Assembly: GCF_001654835.1 (NCBI RefSeq)
Contig: NZ_LXEP01000020.1
Span: 1 to 64,000 of the forward strand
DNA: 64,000 nucleotides
From: Buttiauxella gaviniae ATCC 51604
Lineage (GTDB): Bacteria; Pseudomonadota; Gammaproteobacteria; Enterobacterales; Enterobacteriaceae
Direction of reading: 5' to 3'
In this document: positions 53,307 to 63,111 of the stretch, in pieces
Layout: each line of letters opens with the position of its first letter
How positions within the stretch are numbered: the first letter of the stretch is position 1
Position numbers and translations under genes: made by a program
The notes under the pieces: generated by a model
What the model saw: only the letters and a program-made list of their open reading frames with translations
Databases searched by the model: none
What the model was told of the DNA's origin: nothing

Positions 53307-54419
53307 CTATTTCGTCGCTACAGAAGACGAACCGTCGGCATGCCACTGGAAGACACCAAAATCAAATCCCTTCAGATCGCCTTTCTCATCCCAGTTCAGC
53401 GGCCCAATCACGGTTTTCGCACCGTTTGCTTTCAAATCTTTGATTAAATCAGCAGGTTCTGCACTACCCGTGCGCTCAAGCGAGGTCGCCAGAGACTGCA
53501 CGGCTGCGTAAGTGATCCAGACATACGGGCCGCTCGGATCTTTCTTCTCAGCTTTCAACTCGTCTACGATAGCTTTGTTCGCCGGGTCCTGGTCATAGCG
53601 TTTTGGCATGGTCACTAACATACCTTCACCTGCTGCACCCGCGATGTTAGACAGTGACGCGTTACCCACGCCTTCTGGCCCCATAAACTGGGTTTTCAGG
53701 CCAACAGCACGTGCCTGGCGCAGAATCTGCCCCATTTCCGGGTAGTAGCCACCGTAATAAACGAAGTCGATGTTTTCTTTTTGCAGACGCGCAACCAGCG
53801 TGGAAAAGTCTTTATCGCCCGCAGTGATACCGTCGAAGAAGACGATGTTCGCGCCGCCTTTTTTCAAGCCGTCTTGTACAGAGCGTGCCAGGCCTTCACC
53901 ATATTGCTGTTTGTCATGAATGACCGCGATGCGCTTCGGTTTCACAGTGTCGAGAATGTATTTAGACGCCGTTGGGCCCTGGGAAGAATCCAGGCCAGCG
54001 GTACGCATAATCATTTTGTAACCACGGGCAGTCAGCTCTGGGTTCGTTGCACCCGGAGTGATCATCAGGATGCCTTCGTCTTCGTAGATATCAGACGCAG
54101 GCTGAGTGGAAGAGGAGCAAAGGTGGCCAATGACATAACGCACACCGTCGTTAACGATTTTGTTGGCAACGGCTACCGCTTGTTTCGGATCACAAGCATC
54201 GTCGTATTCAACCGCAACCAGTTTGTCGCCTTTGATGCCGCCTTTAGCGTTGATGTCTTTAATTGCCTGGCGCGCGCCGTTGAATTCCATATCGCCCCAC
54301 TGCGCAACCGGGCCAGACATTGCACCAACAACCGCAACTTTGATGTCTGCTGCGGTTGCCGCGTGAGACACCGCCAGCGCAATAACTCCAGCGAGTAATG
54401 TCTTCGCGTTCATTTTCAT
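53307..54419 (-). CDS. livK: Leucine-specific periplasmic binding protein LivK
   Basis: Periplasmic receptor that delivers leucine to LivHMGF. The 370-residue precursor has a signal peptide ending HAATA before [20 protein letters not shown]; the Trp in that last segment is typical of LivK, whereas LivJ has Tyr. The Leu/Ile/Val-binding domain ([19 protein letters not shown]) is shared with LivJ encoded nearby. The second Met is an alternative start. Assignment as LivK rests on operon position and this segment. Confidence 0.95.
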   Translation of the reverse strand: MKMNAKTLLAGVIALAVSHAATAADIKVAVVGAMSGPVAQWGDMEFNGARQAIKDINAKGGIKGDKLVAVEYDDACDPKQAVAVANKIVNDGVRYVIGHLCSSSTQPASDIYEDEGILMITPGATNPELTARGYKMIMRTAGLDSSQGPTASKYILDTVKPKRIAVIHDKQQYGEGLARSVQDGLKKGGANIVFFDGITAGDKDFSTLVARLQKENIDFVYYGGYYPEMGQILRQARAVGLKTQFMGPEGVGNASLSNIAGAAGEGMLVTMPKRYDQDPANKAIVDELKAEKKDPSGPYVWITYAAVQSLATSLERTGSAEPADLIKDLKANGAKTVIGPLNWDEKGDLKGFDFGVFQWHADGSSSVATK

Positions 54420-54835
54420 AGATCCAATTCCTGTTCGTGATTATGTGGTTTTATAGTGACCAAAAAACGCACTGTGTGTTTTTTAGCCTTTAACCATTTT
54501 TATGAGCGCCTTTAAGGGCTTAGCGCCAAAATTTACAATTTTTAAAGCTAAACTCTCTATTTTTCAGGCTATTAAGCAAAGATATTATTCTGTATTTGCT
54601 CATAGTTAAACAAAAAAAAGCAGCTTTTTCAGCATAAAATAGCGATACAAAGAGCGGAATAAATCACTAGGTTTTAGGGTTTTATACTGACCATATTTCA
54701 ATCTACCGCTTATCGAACTGGCATACGTTTGCCGTAAAAATTAATCGTCTGGTATATGACAGATAAAAGATAAAGCGTCTGGCGCAAATAAATTGGTTAC
54801 ACTCGGGGTTTTCCCGCTTTTTGGTTAGCTCGCTT
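54420..54835. promoter_or_regulatory. livK/panM divergent control region
   Basis: A 416-base AT-rich gap. It holds a hairpin at 54462-54484 (minus strand AAAAAACAC/GCGTTTTTT), shaped like a terminator or attenuator 43 bases before livK, and several AT-rich promoter-like stretches. No repeat element or small gene was found in it. Confidence 0.4.
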
Positions 54836-55216
54836 ATGAAACTCACCATCATTCGTCTGTTTGAGTGTAGTGCTCAGGATGAGATTGATCTTGCTAAGAT
54901 CTGGCCGGAATACTCCAGCGCTTCGCTTGCTTTGACTGATACTCACAGAATTTACGCTGCAAAATTTAATGACCGACTGCTCGGCGCGGTGCGGGTTACG
55001 CTCGCGGGCAATGAAGCCGCGCTGGATTCGCTGCGGGTACGTGAAATCACCCGTCGCCGTGGCGTTGGGCAGTATCTGGTCGAAGAAGTAATTCGTGATA
55101 ATCCTGACATCACCGGTTGGTGGATGAGCGACGCGGGAGTAGAAGACCGCGATGTGATGAATGCGTTTATGGAAGCGGTAGGGTTTACTGCTGAGAATAG
55201 CGGTTGGGGAAAGTGA
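54836..55216 (+). CDS. panM: PanD maturation factor / regulator PanM (PanZ)
   Basis: GNAT-fold protein that triggers self-cleavage of pro-PanD (aspartate decarboxylase) and, with acetyl-CoA, regulates it, linking CoA level to pantothenate synthesis. The 126-residue product starts MKLTIIRLFECSAQDEIDLA; five upstream codons of the longer frame lack a ribosome site. The acetyl-CoA loop REITRRRGVGQYLVEEV and the following WWMSDAGVEDRDVMNAFMEA match the family. It is flanked by livK and livJ as in E. coli. Confidence 0.94.
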   Translation: MKLTIIRLFECSAQDEIDLAKIWPEYSSASLALTDTHRIYAAKFNDRLLGAVRVTLAGNEAALDSLRVREITRRRGVGQYLVEEVIRDNPDITGWWMSDAGVEDRDVMNAFMEAVGFTAENSGWGK

Positions 55217-55225
55217 TATAGAAGC

Positions 55226-55254
55226 GTCGGATGACGCTTCGCTTATCCGACCTA
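55226..55254. repeat. Single REP-like unit after panM
   Basis: GTCGGATGACGCTTCGCTTATC followed by CGACCTAC, nine bases after the panM stop. A single unit without a partner. Confidence 0.65.
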
Positions 55255-55295
55255 CAAAAATGGGGGGATATAACTGTAATTGTTATCACTCCCCT

Positions 55296-55498
55296 ATTTA
55301 TCGAAGCATTTCGCGTTGCAGGAAGGCGGCAAGTTGTGAAATCCCCGGGAGCTTACTCCAGTAAGTGACCGGGGTTAACAAATCTCTCAGGAACAGATTT
55401 GAACGCTGCTTGCAGCGGCCCTACAAGGGCGAGGCCCAAGGATGGGCCGAGTAACAACGCAGCCAACGCATCTGCGGCGCGAAAGGTGCCCGATAAAT
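55296..55498. repeat. Long ERIC element with internal insertion
   Basis: ERIC ends are ATTTATCG... and ...CGATAAAT, with the core GGAGCTTACTCCAGTAAGTG. About 75 extra bases sit after GGGGTTA, including GCTGCTTGCAGCGG and GGCCCAAGGATGGGCC hairpins. ERIC sequence resumes at CGCAGCCAACGCATCTGCGG. The element ends on the livJ stop codon. Confidence 0.85.
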
Positions 55499-56601
55499 TA
55501 TTTGGCGTCGGTAGCAGTACCGTTCGCATGCCAGGTAAACACACCAAACTCGAACCCTTTCAGGTCACCCTTCTGATCCCAGCTCAACGGACCCATTACA
55601 GTATCAACCGTTGCGCCTTTCAGGTACGTCGCGATTTCAGCCGGATCTTCTGACTTGTTCAGGCCTGCAGCCAGAGATTGCAGTGCTGCGTATGTGGTCC
55701 ATACGAACGCACCACTTGGATCTTGTTTCTTCGCTTTAATCGCATCTACAACCGGTTTGTTCGCCGGAACCTGGTCGTAGTTCTTCGGCTTAGTCACTAA
55801 CAAGCCTTCGGCTGATTCACCCGCGATGTTAGACAGCGAAACGTTCGCCACACCTTCTGGACCCATGAACTGAGTTTTCAGGCCTGCTGCACGAGACTGA
55901 CGCAGGATCTGGCCCATTTCCGGGTGGTAGCCACCGTAGTAAACGAAGTCGATGTTCTCTTTCTTCAGGCGTGCCACCAGCGTTGAGAAGTCTTTCTCGC
56001 CTGCGGTGATACCGTCAAAGAACACCACGTTAGCGCCGCCTTTTTTCAGGTTGTCCTGAACCGAGCGCGCCAGGCCTTCGCCATACTGCTGCTTGTCATG
56101 AATTACCGCGATATTTTTCGGTTTTACATGCTCAAGGATGTATTTTGCCGCCGTTGGGCCCTGATCGGAGTCCAGGCCGGTGGTGCGCATTGTCAATTTG
56201 TAACCACGCGCGGTCAGCTCAGGCGCTGTTGCCGCTGGTGTAATCATCAGAATACCTTCGTCTTCGTAGATGTCAGACGCAGGCTGAGTGGAAGAAGAAC
56301 ACAGGTGACCGATAACATATTTGATGCCGTCGTTAACCACTTTGTTGGCGACCGCTACCGCTTGTTTCGGGTCACAAGCATCGTCGTATTTAGTGATAAC
56401 CAGTTTGTCGCCTTTGATGCCGCCTTTGGCATTAATGTCAGCAACCGCTTGTTCTGCACCGGTAAACTCCTGGTCGCCATACTGTGCAACCGGGCCAGAC
56501 ATCGCCCCAACTACCGCTACTTTGATGTCCTTAGCAAATGCCGCGTTGCTCATCGCAAGCGCAATACAACCCGCCAATAACGCTTTGCCCTTCATTTTCA
56601 T
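55498..56601 (-). CDS. livJ: Leu/Ile/Val periplasmic binding protein LivJ
   Basis: Periplasmic receptor for leucine, isoleucine and valine that uses the LivHMGF membrane complex. The 367-residue length equals E. coli LivJ. The signal peptide ends SNAAFA before [20 protein letters not shown], followed by the LIV-binding fold with [19 protein letters not shown] and [20 protein letters not shown]. It is a clear paralogue of LivK, divided from it by panM. Confidence 0.97.
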   Translation of the reverse strand: MKMKGKALLAGCIALAMSNAAFAKDIKVAVVGAMSGPVAQYGDQEFTGAEQAVADINAKGGIKGDKLVITKYDDACDPKQAVAVANKVVNDGIKYVIGHLCSSSTQPASDIYEDEGILMITPAATAPELTARGYKLTMRTTGLDSDQGPTAAKYILEHVKPKNIAVIHDKQQYGEGLARSVQDNLKKGGANVVFFDGITAGEKDFSTLVARLKKENIDFVYYGGYHPEMGQILRQSRAAGLKTQFMGPEGVANVSLSNIAGESAEGLLVTKPKNYDQVPANKPVVDAIKAKKQDPSGAFVWTTYAALQSLAAGLNKSEDPAEIATYLKGATVDTVMGPLSWDQKGDLKGFEFGVFTWHANGTATDAK

Positions 56602-56778
56602 CCTGAGATCCCCATTCTTATTCTGATTGATATTTGTTGTGTTGTTTTGGCACGATTTTATTTTTCATTTACGAATACCGCGTGTGCCTTCGCCGCACTC
56701 AGAGTTAAAAACATACCCGAATTTGCGGCTTTTGGAATAACAATTTTTTCACAAGTTGAATGGGAAAGTGACGGGCAT

Positions 56779-56809
56779 AAAAAAACCGCCCCGGAAGGCG
56801 GTTTTTTAT
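56779..56809 (-). terminator. Terminator after rpoH
   Basis: AAAAAACCGCC/GGCGGTTTTTT symmetric stem with a 5-nt loop region, T-run on both strands, 14 bases past the rpoH stop. Confidence 0.9.
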
Positions 56810-56822
56810 CTGACGAAATAAC

Positions 56823-57677
56823 TTACGCTTCGATAGCCATGCGCAGTTTTTTCATCGCGTTCTTTTCAAGCTGACGCACACGCTCAGCGGAAACGCCGTA
56901 GCGGTCGGCCAGTTCTTGCAGCGTGCTTTTGTTGTCTTCGTCGAGCCAACGGGCACGGATAATATCCTGGCTGCGTTCATCCAGTCCCAGCATAGCGTCG
57001 CTGAGTTTATCAGCCGCGTGCGATTCCCAGTTGTCGTCTTCAATGCCATCGGCAAAGTTAGAAGACTTATCCTGCAAGAACAGCACAGGAGCCATTGGCG
57101 CGCTGTCTGAATCGTCGTCGTTGCCCATGTCAAACGTCATGTCCTGCGCCGCCATTCGAGATTCCATTTCACGGACATCTTTGCTGGAAACCCCCAGCTC
57201 GTTGGCGACCATTTCCACTTCGTCCTGGTTGAACCAACCCAGACGTTGTTTAGTTTTACGCAGGTTAAAGAACAACTTACGTTGCGCTTTAGTGGTTGCC
57301 ACTTTCACAATACGCCAGTTACGCAGAACGTATTCGTGAATTTCAGCTTTGATCCAGTGCACGGCGAACGACACCAGACGGACACCCACTTCCGGGTTAA
57401 AGCGGCGCACAGCCTTCATCAGGCCGATGTTGCCTTCCTGAATCAAGTCAGCCTGCGGCAAGCCATAGCCCGAGTAATTACGAGCGATATGAACAACAAA
57501 GCGCAGGTGAGACAGGATCAGCCTTTTCGCTGCTTCCAGATCGCCCTGGTAATGCAGCTTTTCAGCCAGCTCCTTCTCTTCCTCAGCCGTTAACATCGGC
57601 CAGGAATTAGCGGCCCGGATATAAGATTCCAGGTTACCAACAGGGGCTAAAGCTAAATTTTGCATTTCTTTGGTCAT
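56823..57677 (-). CDS. rpoH: Heat-shock sigma factor RpoH (sigma-32)
   Basis: Directs RNA polymerase to heat-shock promoters. The 284-residue length equals E. coli sigma-32. Region 2 ([40 protein letters not shown]) is followed by the RpoH box [17 protein letters not shown]. Region 4 has the helix-turn-helix [21 protein letters not shown]. Upstream are a sigma-E type promoter and a DnaA box. Confidence 0.98.
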   Translation of the reverse strand: MTKEMQNLALAPVGNLESYIRAANSWPMLTAEEEKELAEKLHYQGDLEAAKRLILSHLRFVVHIARNYSGYGLPQADLIQEGNIGLMKAVRRFNPEVGVRLVSFAVHWIKAEIHEYVLRNWRIVKVATTKAQRKLFFNLRKTKQRLGWFNQDEVEMVANELGVSSKDVREMESRMAAQDMTFDMGNDDDSDSAPMAPVLFLQDKSSNFADGIEDDNWESHAADKLSDAMLGLDERSQDIIRARWLDEDNKSTLQELADRYGVSAERVRQLEKNAMKKLRMAIEA

Positions 57678-57769
57678 TCAAACCCTCTCTTAAGACTAAC
57701 GTACAGGTTGCTACACCATGCTGCACCTGACCACACGTCAAGCGCCAAACCGTACCATCCACAGTAAAC

Positions 57770-57797
57770 TCAGACAGTGATGTTATCCACAAGTTCA
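57770..57797 (-). promoter_or_regulatory. Sigma-E promoter and DnaA box of rpoH
   Basis: On the minus strand GAACTT, a 16-base spacer and TCTGA match the sigma-E consensus and the recalled E. coli rpoH P3. A perfect DnaA box (TTATCCACA on the plus strand, 57783-57791) lies inside it. Confidence 0.75.
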
Positions 57798-57933
57798 CTG
57801 TAAAGCTGTGCATATATTACACACAAAATGTGACAGAGCTATGAAACTGGGCAGGAGAAACACATACCGAGGTGGGAGCGTGTCCCCTGCTGACGGGTAA
57901 TTCGTAGCAGGGAACAAGTATATCAAAAAATTT

Positions 57934-58989
57934 TTACTCTGGGGTAAAACGACGTAAATGTTGTACCGTTGCGATCCATGCCGCCAACCATCCACTCATG
58001 GACGCAACCAGCAGTAACAGCAGGCATTCATCGAAGCCTAAACCGGTAAGATCGAACTTAGTTCCAAACACTTGCGCCACTTCTGTCACCGCAGAAGATA
58101 ACCGCCACACCAGAACTTCGGTCAGGATCAGCGATAAAAATGCCCCGCTGAAACCTAACAACGCACCGCCATATAAAAACGGACGCAGGATGAATCCATC
58201 CGTCGCACCAATCAGTTTCTGCACGTTGATGGAGTCGCGGCGGGCAAAAATGCTCAGGCGCACACTGTTACCGATGACCAGGAACACTGCGGCAACCATC
58301 AGCACACCAATCATCGCAGCTACGCGGCCCACAAGGCCTGTCAGCGACGCCAGCCGTGCAAACCAGCTGTCATCCATGCGCACTTCGTCTACACCGTTAA
58401 TACGGGCGACGCGGTCACGCAAAGTGTTCAGGTGGTCGGTGGTCTGGAAATCGAGTTTCGGGTTAACCACGGCAACCGCAGGCAGCGGGTTTTCTTCCAG
58501 CATATCCAGCGCGCCACCAAAGCCCGACCAGTTGCGGAACTCACCCAGCGCTTCGTCACGGGAAAGATAGTTAACTTTATCGACGCCCTCTTCTGCCTGA
58601 ATCGCGCCAACCACTTGCTGCGCGGCATTGTCATCCAGCGCTTTATCGAGGTAAACCGTGATTTGTGGGGAAGGATAATACTGTGTGGCGGCTTGATTCA
58701 CGTTCTTGTAAACCATGTAGCACACGCTAGGCAGCGTCAGGGAGATGGCGATAACCATCACCGTCAGGAAAGTAGCTAATGGCTTGCTGCGCAGGTCTTG
58801 TAAAGCGCCCTGCCAGGCGTAACGGAACTGTTCGTTCACGCCACCTTTTAGAGATTTGCTTTTCGACTGAGGCCCTTTGCCACGTTTTTTCACCGAGCGA
58901 CCTAAATCCCCTAGCTTATTCAGCGAGTTGATTTTATCCAGCTTGTTGCTGAAGCGCTTTATGTGATTGAGCGCGCTGCGTTTATTCAC
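57934..58989 (-). CDS. ftsX: Cell division protein FtsX
   Basis: Membrane half of the FtsEX complex, which links the septal ring to peptidoglycan hydrolases through EnvC. The start is GTG, (M)[15 protein letters not shown], with GGAGG ahead; the ten-codon longer frame lies within ftsE. The 351-residue protein has a basic variable N-terminus ([17 protein letters not shown]), a first helix [20 protein letters not shown], a periplasmic loop and three C-terminal helices of the MacB/FtsX fold. It overlaps ftsE by 8 bases. Confidence 0.97.
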   Translation of the reverse strand: MNKRSALNHIKRFSNKLDKINSLNKLGDLGRSVKKRGKGPQSKSKSLKGGVNEQFRYAWQGALQDLRSKPLATFLTVMVIAISLTLPSVCYMVYKNVNQAATQYYPSPQITVYLDKALDDNAAQQVVGAIQAEEGVDKVNYLSRDEALGEFRNWSGFGGALDMLEENPLPAVAVVNPKLDFQTTDHLNTLRDRVARINGVDEVRMDDSWFARLASLTGLVGRVAAMIGVLMVAAVFLVIGNSVRLSIFARRDSINVQKLIGATDGFILRPFLYGGALLGFSGAFLSLILTEVLVWRLSSAVTEVAQVFGTKFDLTGLGFDECLLLLLVASMSGWLAAWIATVQHLRRFTPE

Positions 58990-59650
58990 CTGCCAGGCCT
59001 CCATGCAAATGACCGTCACTTAACGTCAACATGCGATAATTACGGCGGGATATCAGCCCCATGTCGTGCGTCGCCATCAAAACGGTTACACCCACCCGGT
59101 TGAACTCTTCGAACAGACGCAAAATCCCTTCCGAGAGTGCGTCATCGAGGTTACCGGTTGGTTCATCCGCCAATAAAACGGCGGGCTTGTTCACCACAGC
59201 GCGGGCAATCCCCACACGCTGCTGTTCACCACCAGAGAGTTGGATCGGGAAATTCTTCGCTTTATCTAGCAGGCCGACTTTATCCAGTGCCGCACTAACG
59301 CGACGGCGAATATCTTCGCCACTGGCACCCGCGATGATCAGCGGGATTGCCACGTTGTCATAAACGGTTCTGTCCATCAACAGATGGTGATCCTGGAAGA
59401 TCATTCCAATCTGGCGACGCAGGAACGGCACTTCGCGGCTCTTGAGGCGGCTAATATCATGGCCGCCAAAAGCAATTTTCCCGGCGCTTGGCCGCTCAAT
59501 ACCGCAGATAAGCTTGAGCAGGGTACTTTTCCCCGCGCCTGAGTGGCCGGTCAGGAAAGCCATCTCGCCAGGTTGCATATGGAAGGTCACTCCCTGCAAC
59601 GCTTGTCTCCCACCGAGATAGGCCTTACTAACGTGTTCAAAGCGAATCAT
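58982..59650 (-). CDS. ftsE: Cell division ATP-binding protein FtsE
   Basis: ATPase partner of FtsX; 222 residues as in E. coli. Walker [11 protein letters not shown]-loop, signature [14 protein letters not shown] and Walker [13 protein letters not shown] are intact. It is 2 bases downstream of ftsY and overlaps ftsX in the ftsYEX operon. Confidence 0.98.
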   Translation of the reverse strand: MIRFEHVSKAYLGGRQALQGVTFHMQPGEMAFLTGHSGAGKSTLLKLICGIERPSAGKIAFGGHDISRLKSREVPFLRRQIGMIFQDHHLLMDRTVYDNVAIPLIIAGASGEDIRRRVSAALDKVGLLDKAKNFPIQLSGGEQQRVGIARAVVNKPAVLLADEPTGNLDDALSEGILRLFEEFNRVGVTVLMATHDMGLISRRNYRMLTLSDGHLHGGLAGE

Positions 59651-59652
59651 TG

Positions 59653-61335
59653 TTAATCCTCTCGGGCAAAAAGTGCCTCAATAAAATCGCCCGCATTAAA
59701 CGGACGCAAGTCCTCAATACGCTCGCCGACGCCAATATAGCGAATCGGAATACCAAACTGATCGGCAACGGAGAAAATCACGCCGCCTTTGGCTGTACCA
59801 TCGAGTTTGGTTAGCGTAATGCCTGTCAATCCAACGGCTTCATGGAACAATTTAGCCTGGCTAATCGCATTCTGCCCGGTGCTGGCATCGAGGGTGAGCA
59901 TAACCTCATGCGGTGCATCCCCGTCCAGTTTTTTCATCACGCGAACAATTTTCTTCAGCTCTTCCATCAGGTGCGATTTGTTCTGCAAACGCCCAGCGGT
60001 ATCCGCCAGAAGGACGTCGACATTACGTGCTTTCGCGGCCTGAATGGCATCGAAAATCACTGAGGCGGAATCAGCCCCTGTGTGCTGAGCAATAACAGGA
60101 ATATTGTTACGATCGCCCCACACCTGCAGTTGTTCCACGGCAGCGGCGCGGAAGGTATCACCCGCGGCCAGCATCACCGACTTGCCTTCCTGCTGGAACT
60201 GACGAGCCAGTTTACCGATAGTGGTGGTTTTACCCACGCCGTTAACGCCAACCATGAGGATAACGAATGGCGTTTTGCCTTCAACTTTCAGCGGCTCATC
60301 AACTTTCGCGAGTATTTCGCCCATCTCTTCTTTCAGCAGACCGTACAACGCTTCTGCGTCACGCAACTCTTTACGGCTCGCGCCTTCTGTCAGATTTGTG
60401 ATGATTTTGCGCGTGGTTTCAACACCAACGTCAGCGATTAGCAGCTGCTCTTCGAGTTCTTCAAACAGATCATCGTCGATTTTCTTGCCGCGGAACAGAC
60501 TGATAAATCCGGAACCGAGGTTCTGTTTGGTTTTAATCAGGCTGCGTTTAAGGCGAGCAAAGAAACCTTCTTTGGTTGGTCGCTCTTGTTCGTGCTGGAC
60601 CTCTTCGGCTTGAGTCTCCTCAGGCTCCAGTTCCTCCGCAGCTTCTTCAACGATAGCGGCGGCAACTGAAACGTCTTCAACGACGTCTTCTACCGGAGCT
60701 TCTTCAACAACAACTTCTTCAACCGCAATATCTTCAACTACGATAGCTTCAACCGGAGCGACTGCAACCTCTTCAGGTTCAACAAGTTCTTCAGTCTCGA
60801 CAACCGGTTCGGCTTCAACGACCGCTTCGACAACAGTTTCAGATACGACAGGTTCTTGCTCAGGCCGCCACTCTTCTAATGATTCAACCTGCGCCGCTTC
60901 TGGCGTGACTATCTCTTCAGGAACCAGCAACTCTTCGTGTTCGACCGCAGCTTGCGCGGTAACTTCTGGTTCTGGTTCTGGTTCTGGAATAATTTCCGCT
61001 TCAACCGCAGCCACTTCGCTTTCGACGAGTTTTTCAGTGACTTCTACGATCTCTTCAGCGAAGGCTTCAGGTTCTTCATGCTTTTCAAGCACAACAGGTT
61101 CAGCTTCAGGTAAAACTTCTGGCTGAATCTCAGTTTGCGCTTCTGGCTTAATCTCTTCTGGCTGTGCAGTTTCGTCAGCGGCTTGCGGTTGTTCAGCTTC
61201 AATAATTTGCTCAACAACTTCTTCGGCAACCGGTTGTTCTTCTGCTACTTTTTGTTCTGGTTCTTGTTCAGAAGCCTGCTCTTTCTGGCCAAAGCCTAAC
61301 CATGAAAAAAAGCCACGTTTTTTCTCTTTCGCCAT
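59653..61335 (-). CDS. ftsY: Signal recognition particle receptor FtsY
   Basis: GTPase receptor that docks the SRP-ribosome complex at the membrane. The 560-residue protein starts MAKEKKRGFFSWLGFGQKEQ, dropping four upstream codons. The N-terminal acidic A domain (about residues 20-260) is rich in Glu, Val, Ala and Pro, with PEPEPEPE and repeated VVE/VEE runs. It is about 60 residues longer than the E. coli protein (497 total, as recalled). The N domain begins near PTKEGFFARLKRSLIKTKQN. The G domain has GVNGVGKTT, DTAGRLQNK and TKLDGTAKGG. Confidence 0.97.
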   Translation of the reverse strand: MAKEKKRGFFSWLGFGQKEQASEQEPEQKVAEEQPVAEEVVEQIIEAEQPQAADETAQPEEIKPEAQTEIQPEVLPEAEPVVLEKHEEPEAFAEEIVEVTEKLVESEVAAVEAEIIPEPEPEPEVTAQAAVEHEELLVPEEIVTPEAAQVESLEEWRPEQEPVVSETVVEAVVEAEPVVETEELVEPEEVAVAPVEAIVVEDIAVEEVVVEEAPVEDVVEDVSVAAAIVEEAAEELEPEETQAEEVQHEQERPTKEGFFARLKRSLIKTKQNLGSGFISLFRGKKIDDDLFEELEEQLLIADVGVETTRKIITNLTEGASRKELRDAEALYGLLKEEMGEILAKVDEPLKVEGKTPFVILMVGVNGVGKTTTIGKLARQFQQEGKSVMLAAGDTFRAAAVEQLQVWGDRNNIPVIAQHTGADSASVIFDAIQAAKARNVDVLLADTAGRLQNKSHLMEELKKIVRVMKKLDGDAPHEVMLTLDASTGQNAISQAKLFHEAVGLTGITLTKLDGTAKGGVIFSVADQFGIPIRYIGVGERIEDLRPFNAGDFIEALFARED

Positions 61336-61495
61336 TTGCGAACACACCCCTCGCTGTTAATTCATGGCACAGGCCCGATTGAGCATGCCACGGGCACTGA
61401 AAATAATTATCTAATGAATGCCTTAGTCTATCACTTTCCCCGCCTTACACACACCGTTACACTAGACGGCAAGAAATTGCATCGCAGTGAGTCTC

Positions 61496-62089
61496 ATGAA
61501 AAAACCGCAATCTACTGGCACCGGCCAGATCCGTATTATTGGTGGCCAATGGCGCGGCCGCAAACTGCCCGTTCCAGACAGCCCTGGCCTGCGTCCTACC
61601 ACGGACAGAGTGCGTGAAACGCTGTTTAACTGGCTGGCACCCACCATGGTCGATGCCACTGTGCTGGACTGTTTTGCAGGAAGCGGTGCGTTGGGACTTG
61701 AAGCCTTGTCGCGTTACGCGAGCCGTGCCACATTGCTGGAGATGGATCGCAATGTTTCACAGCAGTTGCAAAAAAATCTCGCCACGCTGAAAGCGACCAA
61801 CGGAAAAGTCGTGAACACCAACACGCTTAATTTTCTGGCGCAGCCCGGTGAACCGCACAGCATCGTTTTTGTTGACCCACCATTCCGCAAAGGCTTGCTG
61901 GAAGAGACATTAGCCTTACTGGAAAGTAATGGCTGGCTGGCTAACGAAGCGCTGATTTACGTTGAAAGCGAAGTGGAAAACGGAACGCCAGCGGTGCCTG
62001 GAAGCTGGTCATTGCATCGTGAAAAAGTCGCGGGACAGGTCGCATATCGTTTGTATAGCCGTGAAATTCAAGGAGCAGAGTCATGCTGA
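61496..62089 (+). CDS. rsmD: 16S rRNA m2G966 methyltransferase RsmD
   Basis: Methylates G966 of 16S rRNA in the 30S subunit using S-adenosylmethionine. The 197-residue protein starts MKKPQSTGTGQIRIIGGQWR; a GTG three codons upstream is possible. The AdoMet motif LDCFAGSGALGLEALSRYAS and the catalytic DPPF (FVDPPFRKG) are intact. It is divergent from ftsY across a 160-base gap and overlaps yhhL by 7 bases. Confidence 0.97.
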   Translation: MKKPQSTGTGQIRIIGGQWRGRKLPVPDSPGLRPTTDRVRETLFNWLAPTMVDATVLDCFAGSGALGLEALSRYASRATLLEMDRNVSQQLQKNLATLKATNGKVVNTNTLNFLAQPGEPHSIVFVDPPFRKGLLEETLALLESNGWLANEALIYVESEVENGTPAVPGSWSLHREKVAGQVAYRLYSREIQGAESC

Positions 62090-62352
62090 TTAACATAGGC
62101 CGATTGCTGATGCTCGGCGTCTGGGCATTTTTGTTACTAAATATTGTCCATCCCTTCCCACGCCCGCTGAATATCTTCATTAACGTCGCGCTGATCTTCA
62201 CCATGTTGATGCATGGTATGCAGTTAGCGTTGCTGAAATCGACTCAGCCAAAAGGCAGCCCACCGTTGAGCCGCGCTCAGCAGATTAAGATTTTCATTTT
62301 TGGGGTGTTTGAACTGCTGGTCTGGCAGAAGAAGCTCCGCCAGGGCAAATAA
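62083..62352 (+). CDS. yhhL: Small inner-membrane protein YhhL (DUF1145)
   Basis: An 89-residue membrane protein of unknown function. It has two hydrophobic segments near the N-terminus (LLMLGVWAFLLLNIVHPF, IFINVALIFTMLMHGMQLAL) and a third weaker one (IFIFGVFELLVW), ending in a basic tail. Its length equals E. coli YhhL and it is translationally coupled to rsmD. Confidence 0.93.
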   Translation: MLINIGRLLMLGVWAFLLLNIVHPFPRPLNIFINVALIFTMLMHGMQLALLKSTQPKGSPPLSRAQQIKIFIFGVFELLVWQKKLRQGK

Positions 62353-62374
62353 TCATAATGCGGTGCCACCAGGC

Positions 62375-62460
62375 GTAATTGTTGCAGCCAGTTTGGACAC
62401 GGACAGCGCGGAGGAACCGGAGCGTACACGCAGTACGTGAGGATTCCGAGCACTGCCCTG
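62375..62460. repeat. Intergenic hairpin-rich repeat-like sequence between yhhL and yhhM
   Basis: The 138-base gap holds GGACACGGACAGCGCGGAGG, then a stem around GTACACGCAGTAC, and GGATTCCGAGCACTGCCC. The style resembles a dispersed sequence found after other enterobacterial genes, but the family name is not known to me. Confidence 0.4.
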
Positions 62461-62490
62461 GTCAAAAATGGCAAATAAAATAGCCTGTTA

Positions 62491-62847
62491 TTAGTCGGGG
62501 ATGAAGCCCACAAAGCGCGTTCCCTTGTACTGCAAAGTCCCTGCGTCCCCCACGCTCATCGAGTGATACTGCTCTGCCGTCACGCGCATTTTTAGTTCCA
62601 TTCCGCCACTTTGTGGGCGAAACCAAACCTCATAACGCATTGTATCTTCGACAGGTGTGACCTGGCGCTGTCGTGTACGACGATCGGTGGTTGGCGATTC
62701 ACGTTTTGTCGCCACCAATACGCTTCTTTCCATCACCGGCGCCGCATCATTTTCAGCATTCTGACGGCGCTGCTGCACAAAGCGAAAAGACGCCGCCACG
62801 ACGATAACCGCAACAACAGCAATGAAGAAAAGTGGCATTTTACTCAT
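62491..62847 (-). CDS. yhhM: Membrane-anchored protein YhhM (DUF2500)
   Basis: A 118-residue protein of unknown function. One N-terminal transmembrane segment (LFFIAVVAVIVVAASFRFV) is followed by a basic linker (ATKRESPTTDRRTRQR) and a small beta-rich domain ending VGDAGTLQYKGTRFVGFIPD. Length matches E. coli YhhM. It converges on yhhL. Confidence 0.92.
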   Translation of the reverse strand: MSKMPLFFIAVVAVIVVAASFRFVQQRRQNAENDAAPVMERSVLVATKRESPTTDRRTRQRQVTPVEDTMRYEVWFRPQSGGMELKMRVTAEQYHSMSVGDAGTLQYKGTRFVGFIPD

Positions 62848-62973
62848 AGATTTATCTCGATTTGTCAGGCACTTTTAAGAATACCCTGCACGCAGTGGCG
62901 TTGTCATCTGACGATGTTAACCACTAGACTGACAGGTAGCATCGTGCTTTTTGTGCGATACATTTAAATTCAA

Positions 62974-63096
62974 TGTCCTTTAGCATTCGAGTTGCAGGTA
63001 GGCGGCAAGGGAGCTAATCCCCAGGAGCTTACTTGAGTAAGTGACTGGGGTTAGTGAGCGCAGCCAACACCCCTGCAACTTGAAGGATGAAGGGCA
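62974..63096. repeat. ERIC element between yhhM and yhhN
   Basis: GAGTTGCAGGTAGGCGGCAAGG, CCCCAGGAGCTTACTTGAGTAAG and CTTGCAACTTGAAGGATGAAGGG-type end (parts given) follow the ERIC consensus closely. It ends 15 bases before yhhN. Confidence 0.88.
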
Positions 63097-63111
63097 GAAA
63101 AGGGACATGCT

